Source of the DNA: Candidatus Nanoarchaeia archaeon
GTDB taxonomy: Archaea > Nanobdellota > Nanobdellia > SCGC-AAA011-G17 > JACPNG01
Direction: 5' to 3'
Assembly (NCBI GenBank): GCA_028713535.1
Contig: JAQTOC010000007.1
Location: forward strand, 1 to 49,987
DNA: 49,987 bases
The notes beneath the pieces are model-generated. The model did no database searches. It saw only the letters and a list, made by a program, of their open reading frames with translations, and was not told where the DNA came from. Made by a program: the position numbers and the translations under genes. Below, piece after piece: positions 8,404 through 16,876 of this stretch. Position 1 is the first letter of the stretch. Each line of letters starts with the position of its first letter.

Positions 8404-10146
8404 ATGGGACTTTTTGATTCATACAAGGACGCACTGTCAGGGCCAAAGGCAAACAAGGAAACAAGTAGACCAAGCCTAAAGCCAGAGAAAAAGATAGTTT
8501 CAAAGCAAATAAAAAAAGAAACCCCGATTAAGAGGACGAGAGACTTCTCAGAAAGAATAAAAAACAAAGGCTCAACAATCCCAGTAATCCCAAAACTATA
8601 CTGGATGATTAAAAAAGACATCAAGCTTATAATAAGGTCCAAAACTTCTGCATTAATTGTATTGTTGGGGCCTCTTTTAATAATTTTATTAGTTGCCCTT
8701 GCATTCAACACATCTTCATTGTATAATATTAAGATAGCAACATACTCAGACTCATATTCAGCACTTACAAATTCTGTTCTAACAGATATGGAAGACCAGC
8801 AGTACCAAGTAATAAAAGCAGATTCAGAGGAAAAATGTAGAAATGGGGTAAAAACAACGCAGTATCATCTCTGTGCAATATTTCCAAAAGATATGTCCCT
8901 TGATAACACTGCAGACAACATTATTGTTTATGTTGATGAATCAAGAGTCAACCTTGCCTCATTAATATCCGGAACAATTTCCATGAAGATAGCAAACAAA
9001 TCATCAGAGCTGAGCCTTGGCCTAACCTCTGTTTTGGTAACAACTCTAGATAATACAAAAAATCAATTGTATTCCAAGGAAAAAACACTCCAAACAATAG
9101 AGGCTGCAACACTTGATTCAAACACCGAGCTTGCAAACCTAAAGGAAGAATTATCCAAGGTAAGCGTACTAAACGAATCAGAATTGAACATATCAGTAAC
9201 AATCCAGAATATTAAAAAATTCAGGGACATGTGTGATGCAAAAGACGACAGCGGCAATAACAAATACAACTGCCCAGGCGACTCCCTTCTTGATGAAGCC
9301 GAAGACGGTATTAAATCTCTTAGAAACAAGCTTGAAGACGCTCAGCTAACATTAACTACCTCAGTAACAAGCATATCTGGCATAAGAACAATGATAGCAG
9401 ATACCACTACCCAGATAAGGGACACTAAAACCTCATTAAGCAATCTTAAAGCAAATATTGAAAGCATCAAGATAACAAATGCAGAAGCAATCGTAAGCCC
9501 AATAAAAACAACAATAGAGCCTATTACCAGCAAAAAAACCCATCTTGGAGTTTTATTCCCTACCTTAACTATATTAATTATGATGTTTATTTCTATACTG
9601 CTTGCATCCACTTTGGTAGTCAGGGAAAAAACATCGCTTGCATATTTCAGAAATTTCATAACTCCAACAAACGACGTGTTGTTCTTGCTTGGAGGATTCT
9701 TTACAAACATCCTTCTTTTGGTTGTTCAGCTTGTCATACTGTTTGGGGTAGCAATACCATTCTTTAAGACAGCCTTAGTCCCATCCCTTCTTCCATTAAT
9801 AATAACACTTATTGTAATTTCAACAATATTCATCTTAATGGGAACCATAGTCGGCTATTTATTTAACTCAGAGGAAACATCCACTTTGGCAGCAATTGCA
9901 ATAGCTGCATTAATGTTGTTGTTTTCAAACACAATCTTGCCTCTGGAAACACTGCCTCAGTATATAAGGGACATTGTACAGTACAACCCATTTGTAATTG
10001 GTGAAGGCATGTTAAAGCAGATACTCACATTCCAGGCAACACTAAGTGATTTGTGGGTAAAAATCGTAGTCCTTATCGGAGTAGGAGTTTTGCTTGGTGT
10101 ACTTGCTTTCCTATCCAGAAAATTGACAAAAAGGAGAATTGCATAA
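8404..10146 (+). CDS. ABC-2 type permease with large extracytoplasmic coiled-coil domain
   Basis: A charged cytoplasmic N-terminus of about 75 residues (rich in Lys and Pro) precedes the first membrane helix at about 78-102. Residues from about 105 to 385 form an outside domain. It contains a likely coiled coil (ELANLKEELSKVS, SLRNKLEDAQ, TKTSLSNLKAN) and a cysteine pair (MCDAKDD...YNCPGD). Five more helices fill the rest. The layout resembles ABC2_membrane_3 and YhgE/Pip-type proteins. It is translated with the ATPase encoded one base upstream. The N-terminal extension is unusual for the family and may be a regulatory or partner-binding arm. Confidence 0.87.
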   Translation: MGLFDSYKDALSGPKANKETSRPSLKPEKKIVSKQIKKETPIKRTRDFSERIKNKGSTIPVIPKLYWMIKKDIKLIIRSKTSALIVLLGPLLIILLVALAFNTSSLYNIKIATYSDSYSALTNSVLTDMEDQQYQVIKADSEEKCRNGVKTTQYHLCAIFPKDMSLDNTADNIIVYVDESRVNLASLISGTISMKIANKSSELSLGLTSVLVTTLDNTKNQLYSKEKTLQTIEAATLDSNTELANLKEELSKVSVLNESELNISVTIQNIKKFRDMCDAKDDSGNNKYNCPGDSLLDEAEDGIKSLRNKLEDAQLTLTTSVTSISGIRTMIADTTTQIRDTKTSLSNLKANIESIKITNAEAIVSPIKTTIEPITSKKTHLGVLFPTLTILIMMFISILLASTLVVREKTSLAYFRNFITPTNDVLFLLGGFFTNILLLVVQLVILFGVAIPFFKTALVPSLLPLIITLIVISTIFILMGTIVGYLFNSEETSTLAAIAIAALMLLFSNTILPLETLPQYIRDIVQYNPFVIGEGMLKQILTFQATLSDLWVKIVVLIGVGVLLGVLAFLSRKLTKRRIA

Positions 10147-10148
10147 AC

Positions 10149-10157
10149 TTTTTATAC
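10149..10157 (+). promoter_or_regulatory. TATA box of the TrpRS gene
   Basis: TTTTTATAC overlaps the end of the permease gene and is centred 26 bases before the ATG at 10179. It supports that start over the upstream start in the ORF track. Confidence 0.65.
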
Positions 10158-10178
10158 AATAACAATCGTTCTTTTATA

Positions 10179-11291
10179 ATGACCAAACAAATAGTAACGC
10201 CCTGGGAAGTTAAAGGAGATATAGATTATAATAAATTAATAAAAGAATTTGGTTTGTCTCCGCTTCATGAACTTCCAGATGTTTTTAACAAAGAATTGTT
10301 ATTCAGAAGAAAAGTCATTTTTGCGCACAGGGATTTTCAGAAAATTATTGAATCTGTAAAAAATAAGAAAAAGTTTGTTATGATGACTGGCTTGATGCCA
10401 ACTGGAAAATTCCATCTTGGCCACATGATACTTGCCAAACAAATGATATTCTACCAGAAGCTTGGAGCAAAAATATACATAGCTGTTGCAGACCTGGAAG
10501 CATTTCACGCAAGAAACCAGTCTTTGGAAGAATCAAGAAAAATAGCCATAGAACAATACATAACAAATTATATTGCTCTTGGCTTAAAACCAGAAAATTG
10601 TGAAATTTACTTCCAAAGCGAAAGGTCAAAAGACGGAAAAAAAGCAAACGCTTATTATAGATTGCAAAACCTTCTTGCAAAACATGCCACTTTTAACGAG
10701 TTCAAGGCTGTATATGGCTCAATAACTCCTGGAAAAATGCTGTCTGCTTTATTGCAGGCCTCAGACATGCTGCATCCTCAGCTGCCAGAATTTGAAGGAA
10801 CAATTCCTGTTGTTGTTCCTGTGGGTGCAGACCAAGATCCTCACTTAAGATTAGCCAGGGACATAGCAAACAGAATAAAAAGCCCGAAGTTTATGCAGTT
10901 AAGCTCAACCTACCATTTATTTATACCCGGTCTTAAAGGCGGTAAAATGTCTGCTTCAGATCCCACATCTTATATAGCCCTAACCGATACTCCAGAAGAA
11001 GCCACTCTTAAAATCAAAAAGTACGCCTTTTCAGGGGGTCAGAATACCCTAGAAGAACACAGGAAAAAAGGAGGAAACCCGGAAAAGGATGTTTCTTTCC
11101 AGTACCTAAGAACCATTTTTGAAGAGAATGACACAAGATTAAAGAAGGTTTATGATGACTATAAATCAGGAAAACTGCTCTCAAGCGAGTTAAAAAACAT
11201 GCTAATAAACAAAATAAGACCATTCCTTGAAGACCATCATAAAGAGCGTAAAAAGGCAGAGAAGCAGCTAAAAGCGTTCGGATTGGACTAA
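10179..11291 (+). CDS. trpS: Tryptophanyl-tRNA synthetase (archaeal/eukaryotic type)
   Basis: This class I aminoacyl-tRNA synthetase charges tRNA-Trp. The HIGH-equivalent is HLGH in PTGKFHLGHM, and the KMSKS-equivalent is KMSAS. The segment AFSGGQNTLEEHRKKGG and the ending with FLEDHHKER are shared by archaeal and eukaryotic TrpRS rather than TyrRS. I chose the ATG at 10179 (370 residues). The track's start at 10053 would overlap the ABC permease by 94 bases and add an unrelated N-terminus, while a TATA box sits 26 bases before 10179. Confidence 0.93.
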   Translation: MTKQIVTPWEVKGDIDYNKLIKEFGLSPLHELPDVFNKELLFRRKVIFAHRDFQKIIESVKNKKKFVMMTGLMPTGKFHLGHMILAKQMIFYQKLGAKIYIAVADLEAFHARNQSLEESRKIAIEQYITNYIALGLKPENCEIYFQSERSKDGKKANAYYRLQNLLAKHATFNEFKAVYGSITPGKMLSALLQASDMLHPQLPEFEGTIPVVVPVGADQDPHLRLARDIANRIKSPKFMQLSSTYHLFIPGLKGGKMSASDPTSYIALTDTPEEATLKIKKYAFSGGQNTLEEHRKKGGNPEKDVSFQYLRTIFEENDTRLKKVYDDYKSGKLLSSELKNMLINKIRPFLEDHHKERKKAEKQLKAFGLD

Positions 11292-11320
11292 AACATTACC
11301 ACCAGCAAGTTACTACAAAA

Positions 11321-11337
11321 CCGAAAGGTTTATAAAT
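11321..11337 (+). promoter_or_regulatory. BRE/TATA promoter of the TrmB-family regulator
   Basis: CCGAAAGG (BRE) is joined to TTTATAAAT. The TATA centre is 52 bases before the ATG, so a leader of about 26 bases is expected. That leader carries the Shine-Dalgarno motif AGGAG five bases before the ATG. Confidence 0.85.
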
Positions 11338-11384
11338 AAATTCTATATAGTTTTGTTACCAATGAAGCACAAAAAGGAGCAAGA

Positions 11385-12176
11385 ATGATAGTTCAAGAAG
11401 AATTTTTAAAGAAGCTGAGAACAGCATTTGATCTTAATATTTATGAAGTAAAAATCTGGACTGCATTGCTATCCAGAGGATTAGCAACTGCTGGTGAACT
11501 TTCCGATATAAGCGGAGTTCCTAGATCCAGGACTTATGATGTTTTAGAATCCCTTGAAAAAAAGGGTTTTGTCTTGATGAAACTGGGCAAGCCAATAAAG
11601 TATTTAGCAATAGAACCAAATGAAATTGTAAAGAGAGTAAAGAAAGTTATCACTCAATCAGTAGATGAAAAAATACAAAGCCTCGATAACGTCAGAAGCT
11701 CAAAGCTTTTCGAGGAAATTCAGAGCTTGTATTCCACAGGAATTAATCATGTTGATATTACTTTGCTTTCTGGAGCAATAAGAGGAAGAAATAATATTTA
11801 CAGCCATCTTGATACCATGCTTAGAACTGCAGAAAAATCAGTATCACTTGTAACAACTTCAGATGGATTCATAAGAAAGCTTCCTTTGCTTGAAAAAGTT
11901 GCAAAGAAAAACAAGGACATAAAGATTAGGGTTCTAACCCAGTTAAACAAAGAAGCAAAAGACATGATCAAAAAAATTAATCCAAACATAAAGATAAAGG
12001 AAACTCCAGACATACACGCAAGGTTTGTAATCATAGACAACAAGGACCTTATGTTTATGGTATCTGATGACAAGTTAACCCATGAGTCTTATGACAACAG
12101 TGTCTGGGTAAACACACCATTCTTTGCTTCTGCATTAAACAACTTGTTTGAGCAGGCATGGAACAAGATAAAGTAA
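11385..12176 (+). CDS. TrmB family transcriptional regulator
   Basis: Residues 1-75 form a winged helix of the TrmB type, with LNIYEVKIWTALLSRG and the recognition part SGVPRSRTYDVLESLEKKGF. A short coiled linker leads to a C-terminal domain with a PLD-like half motif (IHARFVIID), as in TrmB proteins. The family senses sugars or other metabolites and represses or activates transport and metabolic genes. The ATG is fixed by an AGGAG motif at 11375-11379. It lies between TrpRS and pheST, but pheS has its own TATA. Which genes it controls cannot be read from here. Confidence 0.9.
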   Translation: MIVQEEFLKKLRTAFDLNIYEVKIWTALLSRGLATAGELSDISGVPRSRTYDVLESLEKKGFVLMKLGKPIKYLAIEPNEIVKRVKKVITQSVDEKIQSLDNVRSSKLFEEIQSLYSTGINHVDITLLSGAIRGRNNIYSHLDTMLRTAEKSVSLVTTSDGFIRKLPLLEKVAKKNKDIKIRVLTQLNKEAKDMIKKINPNIKIKETPDIHARFVIIDNKDLMFMVSDDKLTHESYDNSVWVNTPFFASALNNLFEQAWNKIK

Positions 12177-12194
12177 GTCTTGTTTAAACAAAAA

Positions 12195-12205
12195 CATTAA
12201 TAAAC
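12195..12205 (+). promoter_or_regulatory. TATA box of pheST
   Basis: CATTAATAAAC is centred 27 bases before the pheS ATG, predicting a leaderless pheS-pheT mRNA. Confidence 0.55.
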
Positions 12206-12226
12206 AACGTCTTTATTTTCTTATTT

Positions 12227-13735
12227 ATGGATATCAACAAACTAGCAGAGTCCCTGCATCCATTAGAAAGAAAGATACTTCCTCATTTAAAAGAAAAAAT
12301 AACAGATAAGGAACTAGAAAAAAAATCAAGATTACAGTACATAGAAGTTTCAAGAGCACTGCAATGGCTCGAAAATAAAGGAATAATAAAAATAAAACAA
12401 GAGCTAAAAGAAGTTATTTCCTTGGATAAAAATGGTGAAAGATATCTTAAGCATAATTTGCCTGAAAAAGCATTTCTAGAGACAATAAAAAATAATCCTT
12501 TATCTTTAAATGAAATAGAGACAAAAGCAAAACTGGACAAGCAGGAATTGAATATTTCAGTTGGTTTATTAAAAAAACATGCTTATATAGAATTCAAAGA
12601 AGGAAAACTTTCAATAACTCAAAAAGGAAAAGAATTTCTTAAAGATGATTCTGAAATAAAATTCCTTAAATCCTTACCATTGGAAGTTTCAAAAGTGGAT
12701 AAAAAAATCCTTAAAGAACTTTCTGAAAGAAAAGAAATAATAAAAACAGACACAGAAAAAACAAAAGTAATTGAACTGACTGATCTGGGTGAAAAGATAA
12801 CAAAAGTAAAATTAGATGAAAACCTAATGGAATCAGTAACTCAAGACATGCTTAAGGATTCTTCCTGGAAAGACAAAAAGTTCAGAAGATATGACATTAA
12901 GCTACCAGTCCCAAAAATCTATCCTGGAAAAAGACATTTTGTCAATCAGGTAAACGAATATACAAAAAGAATCTGGTTAGATCTAGGATTCAAAGAAATG
13001 ACGGGTCCATTATTAAATACATCATTCTGGAATTTCGACGCTTTATTTACAGCACAGGATCATCCGGTAAGGGAAATGCAGGATACTTTTTTCATTAAAA
13101 ACCCAAGATATGGAACCTTGCCAGATAAAAAACTGGTAAATAATGTAAAAAAAGTCCATGAAGGTAACTCTGACATAGATAGTCTAGGTTGGCAGTATTC
13201 ATGGGATGAAAACGAAGCAAAAAGAAACGTTCTAAGAACCCATACAACAGTATTAAGTGCTAAAACATTAAACTCATTAAAAAAAGAGGATTTACCTTTA
13301 AAATTCTTCGCTGTGGGAAAATGTTTCAGGAATGAAACTCTGGACTGGTCTCACTTATTTGAGTTCAATCAGACAGAAGGCATTGTCATAGATAAGAATG
13401 CCAATTTTAGAAATTTGTTAGGATATCTAAAACAGTTCTTCAGAAAGATGGGATATGAAAAAGCAAGATTCAGGCCAGCTTATTTCCCATATACAGAATT
13501 CAGCATAGAAATAGACATATTTGACACTCAGCGTCAAAGATGGATTGAATTAGGCGGAGCAGGAATTTTAAGACCAGAAGTAGTTGTTCCTTTACTCGGA
13601 GAAGATGTTCCTGTTCTAGCATGGGGTCCTGGAGTTGACAGAATCATGACAGCAGTTTACAAATTAAAAGATGTAAGAGAATTGTATAAAAATGATTTAA
13701 AACAACTAAGGGAAATAAAAATCTGGATGAAATAA
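12227..13735 (+). CDS. pheS: Phenylalanyl-tRNA synthetase subunit alpha
   Basis: This is the catalytic alpha subunit of the archaeal (alpha-beta)2 PheRS. The N-terminal 200 or so residues contain the winged-helix repeats typical of archaeal and eukaryotic alpha chains. The class II core carries motif 2 (FAVGKCFRNETLDWSHLFEF), the archaeal insert GNSDIDSLGWQYSW, and motif 3 (LAWGPGVDRIMTAV). The 502-residue length fits the family. The pheT ATG follows one base after its stop, so both subunits are made from one mRNA. Confidence 0.96.
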   Translation: MDINKLAESLHPLERKILPHLKEKITDKELEKKSRLQYIEVSRALQWLENKGIIKIKQELKEVISLDKNGERYLKHNLPEKAFLETIKNNPLSLNEIETKAKLDKQELNISVGLLKKHAYIEFKEGKLSITQKGKEFLKDDSEIKFLKSLPLEVSKVDKKILKELSERKEIIKTDTEKTKVIELTDLGEKITKVKLDENLMESVTQDMLKDSSWKDKKFRRYDIKLPVPKIYPGKRHFVNQVNEYTKRIWLDLGFKEMTGPLLNTSFWNFDALFTAQDHPVREMQDTFFIKNPRYGTLPDKKLVNNVKKVHEGNSDIDSLGWQYSWDENEAKRNVLRTHTTVLSAKTLNSLKKEDLPLKFFAVGKCFRNETLDWSHLFEFNQTEGIVIDKNANFRNLLGYLKQFFRKMGYEKARFRPAYFPYTEFSIEIDIFDTQRQRWIELGGAGILRPEVVVPLLGEDVPVLAWGPGVDRIMTAVYKLKDVRELYKNDLKQLREIKIWMK

Positions 13736-13736
13736 A

Positions 13737-15383
13737 ATGACTATGATTAAAGTTAGCAAAAGAGAACTGGTCAAACTAATTGGTAAATCATTAGATGATG
13801 AAACATTAAAAGACAGGATAAGCATGATTGGAACTGATTTAGAACATGTTCAGGATGATGAGGTTTCAGTGGAAATTTTCCCGAATAGACCAGATATGTT
13901 ATCGTGCCAAGGATTAGCGAGAGCCTTATCCTCGTTTATTGGGGTTAAAACCGGATTAAGAAATTATAAAATCCAGAAATCAAACAAACAATTACTCGTT
14001 GATAAGTCTATAAAAGATATAAGACCGTATACAGCATGCGCAATCATAAAAAACCTAAAGCTTAATGATGAAAAATTAAAAGAAATAATTGATATTCAGG
14101 AAAAACTGCATATTGGTATTGGAAGGAACAGGAAAAAGGTTGCAATAGGAATTTATCCTTCTGAAGTTATTTCCTATCCAATAAGGTTTGAAGCATTAGC
14201 TCCGGAAAAAATAAGATTCAAGCCATTAGAATCAAACATAGAAATGTCAGCTAAGGATATATTGGAAAAACATCCAAAAGGAAAGGAATACGCTCATTTA
14301 TTAGAAGGAAAGGAAAAATATCCTATCTTCATCGACTCTAAAAATAAGATTTTATCTATGCCTCCAATAATTAATTCCAATGATACAGGAAAAGTAACAG
14401 AATCAACAAAGGAAATATTCATAGAATGTTCTGGTTTTAGTTTTGAATCCTGTAAAATAACTTTAAACATTCTAGTTACAATGTTCGCAGACCTTGGCGG
14501 GGAAATTTATTCTATGGATTTAATATATCCAGATAAAACCTACGAAAGTCCTGATTTAACTCCAAGAAAGATGAAGTTAGATGTTAACTACATAAATAAA
14601 CTCACTGGTTTAAACCTAAGCGAAACAGAAATAAAAGAACTTCTGGAAAAGATGGGCTTTGGCTATGAAAATAAAAAAGTTTTAGTTCCTGCTTATAGAT
14701 TAGATATTTTGCATCAGATAGATCTTGCAGAAGAAGTAGCAATTGCTTATGGTTATGAAAACTTCATAGAGGAGATTCCAAACGTTTCAACAATAGGCGA
14801 AGAAAGTCCATTAGAGATATTTAAGAAAAAAATAGTCTACTTATTGACCGGATTGGATTTAATTGAAACAAATACCTATCATTTAACTAACTTAAACGAC
14901 CACAATGAAAAAATGGATAATAAAACAGAGGTTGTTGAAATACAGGAAACAAAAAGTTCTGAATATTCTGTCTTAAGATCATGGATGATACCTTCCTTGT
15001 TGAAAGTTTTGTCTGAAAACAGGCATAACTCCTATCCTCAAAACATATTTGAGATTGGAACTACATTCAAGCTTAACAAAGAAACAGAAACCGGAGTGGA
15101 AGAATCCCAGAGATTGGCGGTTTTACTTTGTGATGCTAAAACAGATTTTACTCATATAAAACAAATCTTAGATGTAATTTTCTTAAACCTAGATTTAGAG
15201 TATTCAATAGAAGAAGCCGAACATAACTCTTTCATTCCTGGAAGAGTTGGTAGGGTTTCTGTAAAAGGAAAAAACATTGCCTATATTGGAGAGATTCATC
15301 CTAAAGTCTTAAGTAATTTCGGTTTGGAAAATCCTGTCGCTGCTTTAGAAATTAATATTACTGAATTATTCAAACTTATATAA
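13737..15383 (+). CDS. pheT: Phenylalanyl-tRNA synthetase subunit beta
   Basis: The 548-residue beta chain is of the short archaeal type, without the bacterial EMAP/tRNA-binding domain at its N-terminus. Visible family elements are VEIFPNRPDMLSCQGLARALSSF, a B3/4-type middle domain, and a B5 domain around TPRKMKLDVNYINKLTG. The core-like C-terminal domain contains YENFIEEIP and ends with the class II-like fold that pairs with PheS. The first ATG (MTMI) is taken. A second Met three residues in is also possible. The stop overlaps the convergent MGMT-like gene by 18 bases. Confidence 0.95.
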   Translation: MTMIKVSKRELVKLIGKSLDDETLKDRISMIGTDLEHVQDDEVSVEIFPNRPDMLSCQGLARALSSFIGVKTGLRNYKIQKSNKQLLVDKSIKDIRPYTACAIIKNLKLNDEKLKEIIDIQEKLHIGIGRNRKKVAIGIYPSEVISYPIRFEALAPEKIRFKPLESNIEMSAKDILEKHPKGKEYAHLLEGKEKYPIFIDSKNKILSMPPIINSNDTGKVTESTKEIFIECSGFSFESCKITLNILVTMFADLGGEIYSMDLIYPDKTYESPDLTPRKMKLDVNYINKLTGLNLSETEIKELLEKMGFGYENKKVLVPAYRLDILHQIDLAEEVAIAYGYENFIEEIPNVSTIGEESPLEIFKKKIVYLLTGLDLIETNTYHLTNLNDHNEKMDNKTEVVEIQETKSSEYSVLRSWMIPSLLKVLSENRHNSYPQNIFEIGTTFKLNKETETGVEESQRLAVLLCDAKTDFTHIKQILDVIFLNLDLEYSIEEAEHNSFIPGRVGRVSVKGKNIAYIGEIHPKVLSNFGLENPVAALEINITELFKLI

Positions 15384-15659
15384 ATACTTCTCTAAATCAA
15401 TCTTCCCGTTAATAACTTCAATGCCTTCTCGATTTAATCTTTTAATTTTTTCATCAACTCCAGAAGCATATCCTCCAAGTTCCCCGTTGCTCTTGACAAT
15501 CTTAAAGCAGGGAATGTTTTCTGGATCTTTATTCCTGTGCATAATAACTCCGATAACTCTAAAGGCTTTTGAATTTAATTTTCTAGCCAGATCTCCATAA
15601 GTGGTAACCTTTCCATAAGGAACCTGCTTTAACAGCTTAAAAACATCTTCTTCTTTCAT
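15366..15659 (-). CDS. MGMT/Ada-type DNA-binding domain protein (alkyltransferase-like)
   Basis: The 97-residue protein matches the C-terminal DNA-binding domain of O6-alkylguanine-DNA alkyltransferases: VPYGKVTTYGDLARKLNS, the recognition helix and GELGGYASG. The reactive segment reads IPCFKIV where transferases have PCHRV, so the Cys is kept but the following His is Phe. It could be a minimal transferase or a damage-recognition protein of the ATL group. I prefer the ATG at 15659 to the track's TTG at 15680. A minus-strand TATA (GTTTTATATTA) is centred 28 bases before it, and this keeps the protein to the domain itself. Confidence 0.85.
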   Translation of the reverse strand: MKEEDVFKLLKQVPYGKVTTYGDLARKLNSKAFRVIGVIMHRNKDPENIPCFKIVKSNGELGGYASGVDEKIKRLNREGIEVINGKIDLEKYLYKFE

Positions 15660-15664
15660 AGAAA

Positions 15665-15692
15665 GATATAAAAAAGACAATAATATAAAAAC
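15665..15692. promoter_or_regulatory. Overlapping divergent promoters (MGMT-like gene and nucleotidyltransferase)
   Basis: The 36-base gap holds two TATA elements on opposite strands. AGATATAAAA (15665-15674, plus) is about 27 bases before the ATG at 15696. GTTTTATATTA (15682-15692, minus) is about 28 bases before the ATG at 15659. Each lies between the other's TATA and start site. Confidence 0.55.
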
Positions 15693-15695
15693 CTT

Positions 15696-16415
15696 ATGAA
15701 AGCGATAATTCTTGCAGCAGGGTATGGTACAAGATTAAAGGAAATAGCAAAAGACCTCCCAAAAACACTCCTAAAGATAGGAAACAAGACTATCCTGGAC
15801 AGATTAATGGAAAACATAAAAAAAACAGAGATAAAAGAAATAATCATCGTAACAAATAACAAGTTCTACCAGAGTTTCAATGACTGGAAAAATAAAAATA
15901 ATCTAAACATAACCATAGTAAATGACAGAACAAATACTAATGAAGAAAGATTAGGAGCATTAGGAGACTTGCAGTTAGCAATTAAAAAATTAAACGTAAA
16001 AGAAGATATTTTAGTTTTAGGTTCAGATAATATTTTAAATTTTGAACTAACAGACATGCTAAATGAATTCAAAAAAGAAAGAACGATAATGGTTGCATTG
16101 GCAAAGCTAAGGAACAAAGAAGAACTAAAAAAGATGGGGGTAGTTTCAGTAAACAAAAAAAATGACATCGTTCTTTTCGAGGAAAAACCTCTAGAGCCAA
16201 AATCAGATTATGCGAGCACAGCAGTTTATATTTATCCAAAAGAAAAACTAAGTTTAATAGACGCTTATCTTAAAAATAAAAATAATCCAGAAGGTCCTGG
16301 CAACCTGCTCCAATATTACTACAATAAAGAAAGGATTCATTGTTTTATTTCAAAAGAAGATTGGTTTGATGTAGGTAGCGTAGAAGTCTATAATAAGGTA
16401 AAAAATGGAATATGA
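15696..16415 (+). CDS. Sugar-phosphate nucleotidyltransferase (NDP-sugar pyrophosphorylase family)
   Basis: The N-terminus MKAIILAAGYGTRLKEI with the following PKTLLKIGNKTILD is the nucleotide-binding signature of the NTP_transferase family. VLGSDNIL supplies the metal-binding Asp, and FEEKP and FDVGSVEVY match later family motifs. There is no left-handed beta-helix acyltransferase domain, so at 239 residues it is the short form. It activates a hexose-1-phosphate or similar substrate for glycan building, but the sugar cannot be read. The Dph2-like fragment starts 11 bases before its stop. Confidence 0.88.
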   Translation: MKAIILAAGYGTRLKEIAKDLPKTLLKIGNKTILDRLMENIKKTEIKEIIIVTNNKFYQSFNDWKNKNNLNITIVNDRTNTNEERLGALGDLQLAIKKLNVKEDILVLGSDNILNFELTDMLNEFKKERTIMVALAKLRNKEELKKMGVVSVNKKNDIVLFEEKPLEPKSDYASTAVYIYPKEKLSLIDAYLKNKNNPEGPGNLLQYYYNKERIHCFISKEDWFDVGSVEVYNKVKNGI

Positions 16416-16653
16416 TCTAGAATTAGAAAAAGTTGCAAGAGAAATAATCAAAGCAAAAGCAAAGAAAGTACTAATCCAGCTGCCAGATGGATTAAAGCCA
16501 CAAGCTGCAAAAATAACAAAGTATTTAAAAGAAAAAACCCGAGCAGAGATATTCATTTGGCTTGGCTCATGTTTCGGAGCATGCGACACTCCAAACCTAG
16601 ATGGCTTTGATTTATTGATACAATGGGGGCATTCAAAGAATGGCAAAAGATGA
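16405..16653 (+). CDS. Truncated Dph2-like protein (first domain only; probable remnant)
   Basis: The 82 residues match the first domain of archaeal Dph2, the radical enzyme that starts diphthamide synthesis on aEF2: KVLIQLPDGLKPQA, GSCFGACDTP and LLIQWGHS. Intact archaeal Dph2 is usually over 300 residues and binds its 4Fe-4S cluster with one cysteine from each of three domains. Here the frame stops eight bases or so after the GHS motif, and the next ORF is unrelated, so domains 2 and 3 are gone. A leading AAGGT six bases before the ATG looks like a working ribosome site. It is either a deletion remnant or a reduced protein with another role. Confidence 0.75.
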   Translation: MEYDLELEKVAREIIKAKAKKVLIQLPDGLKPQAAKITKYLKEKTRAEIFIWLGSCFGACDTPNLDGFDLLIQWGHSKNGKR

Positions 16654-16876
16654 ACAGGTTGGTTTTCATAAAGGAGCCTTGGCTACCTTGATAAAAGAAA
16701 GGCAGGAAATGACAAGGATAATAACAATCGTAGACCAGTTGATACAGATGCACATGAAGGCACTAAAAGACCTTGGCATAGATATTGAAAAAGAAGTTAA
16801 GGAAACAGAAGAGCTGATGAAAAAAAGCACAGAGCCTAAAAGAAAAGGCGAAGACATAGCTGATAAATTATTTTGA
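16640..16876 (+). CDS. Small helical protein of unknown function (78 aa)
   Basis: I cannot assign a family with confidence. The protein is predicted to be nearly all helix (FHKGALATLIKERQEMTRI, then IQMHMKALKDLGIDI), followed by a charged tail. This suggests a helical hairpin or coiled coil. It starts within the last 14 bases of the Dph2-like fragment and is probably co-transcribed with the nucleotidyltransferase. Its stop directly abuts the stop of the convergent AI-2E-type gene. Confidence 0.72.
   Translation: MAKDEQVGFHKGALATLIKERQEMTRIITIVDQLIQMHMKALKDLGIDIEKEVKETEELMKKSTEPKRKGEDIADKLF

Noticed and set aside
10053-10178. Longer TrpRS start given by the ORF track
   Set aside because: It lies inside the ABC permease gene, adds sequence unlike TrpRS, and a TATA box fits the ATG at 10179.
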